Source: Streptacidiphilus jiangxiensis | GTDB lineage: Bacteria; Actinomycetota; Actinomycetes; Streptomycetales; Streptomycetaceae | Reading direction: 5' to 3' | NCBI RefSeq assembly: GCF_900109465.1 | Contig: NZ_FOAZ01000009.1 | Location: 1 to 64,000, forward strand | Length of the DNA stretch: 64,000 nucleotides | In this document: positions 60,317 to 64,000 of the stretch, piece by piece | Numbering within the stretch: position 1 is the first letter of the stretch | How the letters are laid out: every line of letters begins with the position of its first letter | The notes under the pieces: generated by a model | What the model was told of the DNA's origin: nothing | Databases searched by the model: none | What the model saw: the letters and a program-made list of their open reading frames with translations, nothing else | Made by a program: the position numbers and the translations under genes

Positions 60317-61295
60317 CCTCGAACCCGCCGTGAGCACCGGTCCGACGGCCACCGCCGCGTCCGCCGCCGCCCCCACCGAGGGGCGGCGGCGCCCGCGCGC
60401 CGAGCGGCGCCGGATCCGCCGGCTGACCACGCGCGACCGCATCGTCATCACCGTGCTGCTCGGCCTGCCGCTGCTGCTCACGCTCGTGCTGGTGTGGGCG
60501 ACCACGCTCGCCTCGATCGGGCTGTCCTTCACCAACTGGGACGGCATCGGCTCGGCCAAGTTCATCGGCGTCGACAACTACAAGGAACTGTTCACCAACT
60601 ACCCGCCGTTCGCGACGGCGATCTGGCACAACCTGCTCTGGCTCGGCTTCCTGGCACTCGTCGCCACCCCGCTCGGCCTGCTCTTCGCCGTGCTGCTGGA
60701 CCGCAAGATCCGGTTCAGCCGCTTCTACCAGAGCGCGATCTACCTGCCCGTCGTCCTCTCGCTCGCGGTGATCGGCTTCATCTCGCAGCTGCTCTTCGCC
60801 CGCGACGACGGCATCGTCAACACCGTGCTGGGCACCACTGGTCAGGGCGGCCACCCGGTCGACTGGATCGGCGACCCGCACATCAACATCTGGGTCGTCC
60901 TGGTCATGGCCGGCTGGCGCCACGCCGGTTACGTCATGGTGCTCTACCTGGCCGGGCTCAAGGGCGTCGACCCCTCGCTCAAGGAGGCCGCGGCGATCGA
61001 CGGGGCCAACGCGCGGCAGACCTTCTTCCGCGTCGTCTTCCCCGTGATGCGGCCGGTCAACATCATCGTCGGCGTCATCACGGTGATCGAGGCGCTGCGC
61101 GCCTTCGACATCGTCTACGCGATCAACGGCGGCACCAACGGCCTGGAGCTGCTCAGCGTCCTGATCACCGACAACATCATCGGCGAGGCCAGCCGGATCG
61201 GCTTCGGCTCCGCCATCGCGGTCGTGCTGCTGCTGATCTCGGTGGGCTGCATCGTCGCGTACTGCATGACCGAACTGCGGGAGGAGAAGAAGTGA
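60300..61295 (+). CDS. sugar ABC transporter permease (MalF-like)
   Basis: A 331-residue permease with six TM segments and an EAA loop EAAAIDGANARQTFFRVVFP. A long basic cytosolic N-terminus (RRRPRAERRRIRRLTTRDR) precedes TM1. ATG 60300 overlaps the upstream gene by 17 bp; GTG 60330 is an alternative, and neither has a strong Shine-Dalgarno. Works with the following permease; no ATPase gene is in the operon, so a shared MsiK-type ATPase is expected. Confidence 0.93.
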   Translation: MRPKADLEPAVSTGPTATAASAAAPTEGRRRPRAERRRIRRLTTRDRIVITVLLGLPLLLTLVLVWATTLASIGLSFTNWDGIGSAKFIGVDNYKELFTNYPPFATAIWHNLLWLGFLALVATPLGLLFAVLLDRKIRFSRFYQSAIYLPVVLSLAVIGFISQLLFARDDGIVNTVLGTTGQGGHPVDWIGDPHINIWVVLVMAGWRHAGYVMVLYLAGLKGVDPSLKEAAAIDGANARQTFFRVVFPVMRPVNIIVGVITVIEALRAFDIVYAINGGTNGLELLSVLITDNIIGEASRIGFGSAIAVVLLLISVGCIVAYCMTELREEKK

Positions 61296-62209
61296 CCGCG
61301 CTCACCGCCGGCCGGGCGCCGAAGGTCTCCGGCGCGAGGGCGTCCGACGGTACGGGCGTGGCACCGCGCCGGCTCGGCCTGCACGTCTTCCTGTCGGCCG
61401 TCTCGCTGCTGTGGCTGGCGCCGCTGCTGCTGGCCGTCTACGCCTCGTTGCGGCCCTACCAGGAGACCGCCAAGTACGGGTACTTCTCCTGGCCCCGGCA
61501 CCTCAGCTTCGACTACTACCGCGAGGCGTTCACGCAGTCGGGGATGGCGCAGCACTTCCTCAACACGCTGCTGATCGCCGTCCCGGCGGTGCTGCTGACG
61601 CTGTTCTTCGCCTCGTTCGTGGCGTTCTGCATCGCCCGGGTCCGCATCCGCGGCGGGTTCCTGATCCTGATCCTCTTCACGGCCGGCAACCTGCTGCCAC
61701 CGCAGGTCATGGTGACCCCGGTCTACGAGCTCTTCACCCGGGTGCCGTTGCCGTACTGGATGTCCGACTCGCTGACGATGTACGACTCCTACTGGGGAGT
61801 CATCGCCATCCACGTCGCCTTCCAGACCGGCTTCTGCGTCTTCGTGATGACCAACTTCATGAAGGCGCTGCCGGAGGAGCTGCGCGAGGCCGCGATCGTC
61901 GACGGCGCGGGGGTGTGGACGCAGTTCTGGCGGATCACCCTGCCGCTGTGCCGCCCGGCGCTGGCGGCACTGGCGACGCTGGAGTTCGCCTGGATCTACA
62001 ACGACTTCCTGTGGGCGCTGGTGCTGATGTCCTCCGGCGACAAGATGCCGGTCACCAGTGCGCTCAACAACCTGAAGGGACAGTACTTCCAGGACTACAA
62101 CCTGCTCGCGGCCGGCTCCGTCCTGGTCGCGCTGCCCACCGTGATCCTCTTCTTCATCCTGCAGCGCCACTTCATCGCCGGCCTCACCCTGGGTGCGACC
62201 AAGGGCTGA
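61292..62209 (+). CDS. sugar ABC transporter permease (MalG-like)
   Basis: A 305-residue permease with six TM segments, the MalG-type ASLRPYQETAKYGYFSWP and EAA loop EAAIVDGAGVWTQFWRITLP. GTG 61292 overlaps the previous stop (GTGA), with GGAGGAGAAG before it. Last gene of the operon; a terminator hairpin follows at 62222-62258. Confidence 0.94.
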   Translation: MTALTAGRAPKVSGARASDGTGVAPRRLGLHVFLSAVSLLWLAPLLLAVYASLRPYQETAKYGYFSWPRHLSFDYYREAFTQSGMAQHFLNTLLIAVPAVLLTLFFASFVAFCIARVRIRGGFLILILFTAGNLLPPQVMVTPVYELFTRVPLPYWMSDSLTMYDSYWGVIAIHVAFQTGFCVFVMTNFMKALPEELREAAIVDGAGVWTQFWRITLPLCRPALAALATLEFAWIYNDFLWALVLMSSGDKMPVTSALNNLKGQYFQDYNLLAAGSVLVALPTVILFFILQRHFIAGLTLGATKG

Positions 62210-62221
62210 CCGCCGGCTCGT

Positions 62222-62258
62222 CCCCCGGCCCACCGACCGGAAACCGGTGGACCGGGGG
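62222..62258 (+). terminator. terminator of the sugar ABC operon
   Basis: Hairpin of CCCCCGG + CCACCG pairing with CGGTGG + CCGGGGG (13 bp with one mismatch, 9-nt loop), 13 bp after the stop of the second permease. Confidence 0.85.
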
Positions 62259-62286
62259 AGGGCGCGACCACGAGCGTCCCCGGACC

Positions 62287-62747
62287 ATGGTGACGAGTGG
62301 CGGACCGGCCGACTGGCTCGAGGTGAACCGCGCCAACTGGGACGCGCGCGTCCCGATCCACACCGACAACAGCAGCTTCTACGACATCCCGGGCTTCGTC
62401 GCAGGCGGTGAGTCGCTCCGCCCCCACGAACCGGGCGAGGTCGGCGACGTGCGCGGGAAGACACTGCTGCACCTGATGTGCCACCTCGGCCTGGACACCC
62501 TGTCCTGGGCCCGCCGCGGCGCCACCGTCACCGGGCTGGACTTCTCGCAACCCGCGGTCGACTTCGCGACGGCCTCGCCGACCGGATCGGCGCCGGGTCC
62601 GCGCGGTTCGTCACCGCCGACGTCCACGACGCGGCCGAGGTGCTGACCGGCCGGACGTTCGACATCGTCCACACGAGCGTCGGTTCCCGGCGGGAGCCCC
62701 GCAGCTCCCGCTGCGGTACTCGCTGCGGGCCGTCCAGGACGCCTGGG
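62287..62747 (+). pseudogene. decayed class I SAM-dependent methyltransferase
   Basis: ATG 62287 encodes a normal beginning (LEVNRANWDARVPIHTDN) and SAM motif I region GKTLLHLMCHLGLDTLSW...GLDFSQPAVDFAT. A missing base near 62568 changes the frame: the next part, LADRIGAGSARFVTADVHDA...FDIVHTSVG, is in another frame. After TSVG the usual middle is absent, and only a C-terminal-like PQLPLRYSLRAV is left near 62700-62740. Frameshift plus internal deletion: a true remnant. Confidence 0.75.
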
Positions 62748-62972
62748 TCACGACGGGGGCCCGTCGCCCTCCAACGCCTGCCGTCCGGTGAAGTAGGCGA
62801 ACGCGCGCGGCGCGTCCTCGTTGGCCGCGAGCTGCTCCTCGGGCGACTCCCGCGGCAGCTCGTAGCACTCCCAGGAGCAGCGGCCCCACGGGGTCCACTG
62901 CGTCACCTCACCGCACCCGCCGCAGAGCATCACGTTCACGCCGGGCGGCCCGCCGGCCTGCCAATCGCCCAT
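62748..62972 (-). CDS. small Cys-rich (zinc-ribbon-like) hypothetical protein
   Basis: A 74-residue protein. The stretch VMLCGGCGEVTQWTPWGRCSWECYEL contains four or more Cys in CxxC and CxxxC pairs, able to bind one zinc. The C-terminus is acidic with ESPEEQLAANEDAPRAFAYF. Unknown function. It overlaps the end of the decayed methyltransferase only marginally. Confidence 0.6.
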   Translation of the reverse strand: MGDWQAGGPPGVNVMLCGGCGEVTQWTPWGRCSWECYELPRESPEEQLAANEDAPRAFAYFTGRQALEGDGPPS

Positions 62973-63123
62973 GCCACCGATGCTCCCACCAGCCGGACGG
63001 GCCCGCGACCGCGTCTTCGGCGCCGGCCGGGTCGTCCACGTCGGCTGCGTGCTCGGGGCCGTCGCGCTGATGTTCCTGCCCGCAGCCAACGCCTGGTTCC
63101 GCGCCCACCGTCGACCCCGGTGA
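62971..63123 (+). CDS. possible very small membrane protein
   Basis: A 50-residue frame, MPPMLPPAGRARDRVFGAG then VVHVGCVLGAVALMFLPAANAW, with one hydrophobic segment and a basic end AHRRPR. Starts back-to-back with the Cys-rich protein gene. No promoter or ribosome site seen, so it is uncertain. Confidence 0.3.
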   Translation: MPPMLPPAGRARDRVFGAGRVVHVGCVLGAVALMFLPAANAWFRAHRRPR

Positions 63124-63145
63124 GCGCATGGCGCCCGGCGCCCGG

Positions 63146-64000
63146 CTACGCCCCGTGCGGCTCCCCCCAGGCGCCGTCGCGGCGCAGGTAGGCCGGGCGC
63201 AGCTGTGGGTCCGGCGCGTCGTAGTAGCGGTGGAACACCGCCGTCGCGCCGCCCGAGAGCGGGGGCACGATCCAGGACCAGTCCGCCGGCACTCCGCGCC
63301 CGTAGCGCTTCTCGCGCTCGATGTGGGTGAGGAACCGCTGCGACTCGGTGTGGTGGTCGGCGACGGTGACCTGCTCGCGCGTGAACGAGTGCAGCACCGC
63401 GGCGTTCAGCTCCACCAGCGCCCGGTCCCGCCACAGTGTGCGCTCGCTGGAGGTGTCCAGGCCGAAGACCTCGGCAACCGCGCGCAGGCGGTCGTAGCGA
63501 TCGCGGTCGGCGAGGTTGCGCGAGCCGATCTCCGTGCCCATGTACCAGCCGTTGAACGGCGCGCACGGGTACTGGATGCCGCCGATCTCCAGCGTCATGT
63601 CGCTGACCGCCGGGACGGAGTACCAGCGCAGCCCGAGCGCGGCGAAGCCGGGCTCGGTCGGGTGGGTCAGCCGCACCTCGTGCACGGCGTCGTCGGGCAG
63701 CTCGTACCAGTCCGGCGGACGCTCCGGAGAGGACTGCACCAGCAGCGGGAGCGGCTCGAACGGCCCCTCGCCGCCTTTCCAGCCCAGTTCCCGTGCCAGC
63801 GCCGCCCGCTCGGCGCTGTTCGGGTCGTCGCCGTAGCGCACCAGTTGTTCGTTCAGCAGGCGCGGCGCGGGCCGGCCGGGGCGGTCGGGGGCGAAGATGC
63901 TGACGACCGGCCGGATCCGGCCGCCGTTCGCGGCCAGTCGCAGGTGCTCGAAGCACTGCTCGGCGATGTCGTCCGGCCGCCGCAGGTGCCGCAGGTCCCG
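63146..64000 (-). CDS. nos: nitric oxide synthase oxygenase, C-terminal part
   Basis: Partial gene running off the right edge; 284 residues visible. Motifs of the NOS oxygenase domain: PCAPFNGWYMGTEIGSRNLAD (substrate/heme pocket), DHHTESQRFLTHIEREKRYGR and the pterin-binding end WSWIVPPLSGGATAVFHRYYD. The heme-ligand Cys lies upstream, outside the window. As in other bacterial NOS, no reductase domain follows. It oxidises L-arginine to citrulline and NO with external reductases. Confidence 0.94.
   Translation of the reverse strand, partial: RDLRHLRRPDDIAEQCFEHLRLAANGGRIRPVVSIFAPDRPGRPAPRLLNEQLVRYGDDPNSAERAALARELGWKGGEGPFEPLPLLVQSSPERPPDWYELPDDAVHEVRLTHPTEPGFAALGLRWYSVPAVSDMTLEIGGIQYPCAPFNGWYMGTEIGSRNLADRDRYDRLRAVAEVFGLDTSSERTLWRDRALVELNAAVLHSFTREQVTVADHHTESQRFLTHIEREKRYGRGVPADWSWIVPPLSGGATAVFHRYYDAPDPQLRPAYLRRDGAWGEPHGA

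Overview
The window is a chromosomal stretch of a very GC-rich, Streptomyces-type actinomycete. Evidence: codons are strongly G/C-ending, GTG starts are frequent, many genes have a TANNNT -10 box only 6-8 nt before the start codon (leaderless style), and the gene families are streptomycete ones (Tat-exported phospholipase C, XRE-HTH/transmembrane regulators, ATPase-less sugar ABC operon, SPFH/ribbon-helix-helix pair, secreted SGNH lipase, bacterial nitric oxide synthase). No rRNA, tRNA, CRISPR array, insertion sequence or phage gene was recognised.

Layout. 1-1400: end of a histidine-utilisation operon (hutU tail, hutG) closed by a strong hairpin. 1.7-9.2 kb: HEAT-repeat protein, then an SPFH / ribbon-helix-helix / ABC exporter module marked by a shared palindrome, then small Streptomyces-type genes, a peptidase E-like protein and an ADP-ribosylglycohydrolase. 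9.2-12.7 kb: SDR and MFS exporter divergent from a GT2 glycosyltransferase. 12.7-17.1 kb: catabolic-looking island (IclR regulator and ornithine cyclodeaminase-like gene divergent from an amidohydrolase and an M19 dipeptidase relative). 17.2-21.3 kb: small exported and acidic proteins, a Tat-exported flavin oxidase of the type II cholesterol oxidase family lacking the flavin-linking His, and a GT1 glycosyltransferase. 21.3-26.2 kb: a tandem DUF4132 pair whose last 331 bp are almost identical, the second copy frameshifted. 26.3-30.5 kb: APC permease, HAD hydrolase, D-amino-acid-oxidase-like protein, DUF3626 protein.

30.6-40.5 kb is an exported-protein region: a TNT-type NAD glycohydrolase toxin homologue, a phosphoesterase fused to a seven-bladed propeller, an aldo/keto reductase, a frameshifted I36 inhibitor-like protein, two overlapping XRE-TM regulators, and a Tat phospholipase C. 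40.6-43.2 kb: SDR and TetR sharing an operator motif, then a GDSL lipase. 43.3-50.1 kb: hypothetical genes, an MGDG-synthase-like glycosyltransferase, an AAC(2')-type aminoglycoside acetyltransferase homologue, a broken methyltransferase and small membrane proteins. 50.4-52.9 kb is an accessory-looking pocket: two leaderless genes share a roughly 38-bp upstream element, and one small exported peptide carries three DPxYxGG repeats. 53.0-58.8 kb: a fatty-acid/acyl-CoA catabolic operon with a divergent TetR and a near-perfect 19-bp operator. 58.9-62.2 kb: a sugar ABC importer operon with a readable promoter and operator. 62.3-64 kb: a decayed methyltransferase, a Cys-rich small protein and the C-terminal part of nitric oxide synthase running off the edge.

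Four genes are broken. Two have a single-base frame change (the second DUF4132 gene and the I36 gene), which could be real or base-calling errors; the methyltransferase-like genes at 46.7 kb and 62.3 kb also appear to have lost internal sequence, so they look like true decay. All functional statements rest on motif recognition by eye; no searches were run.
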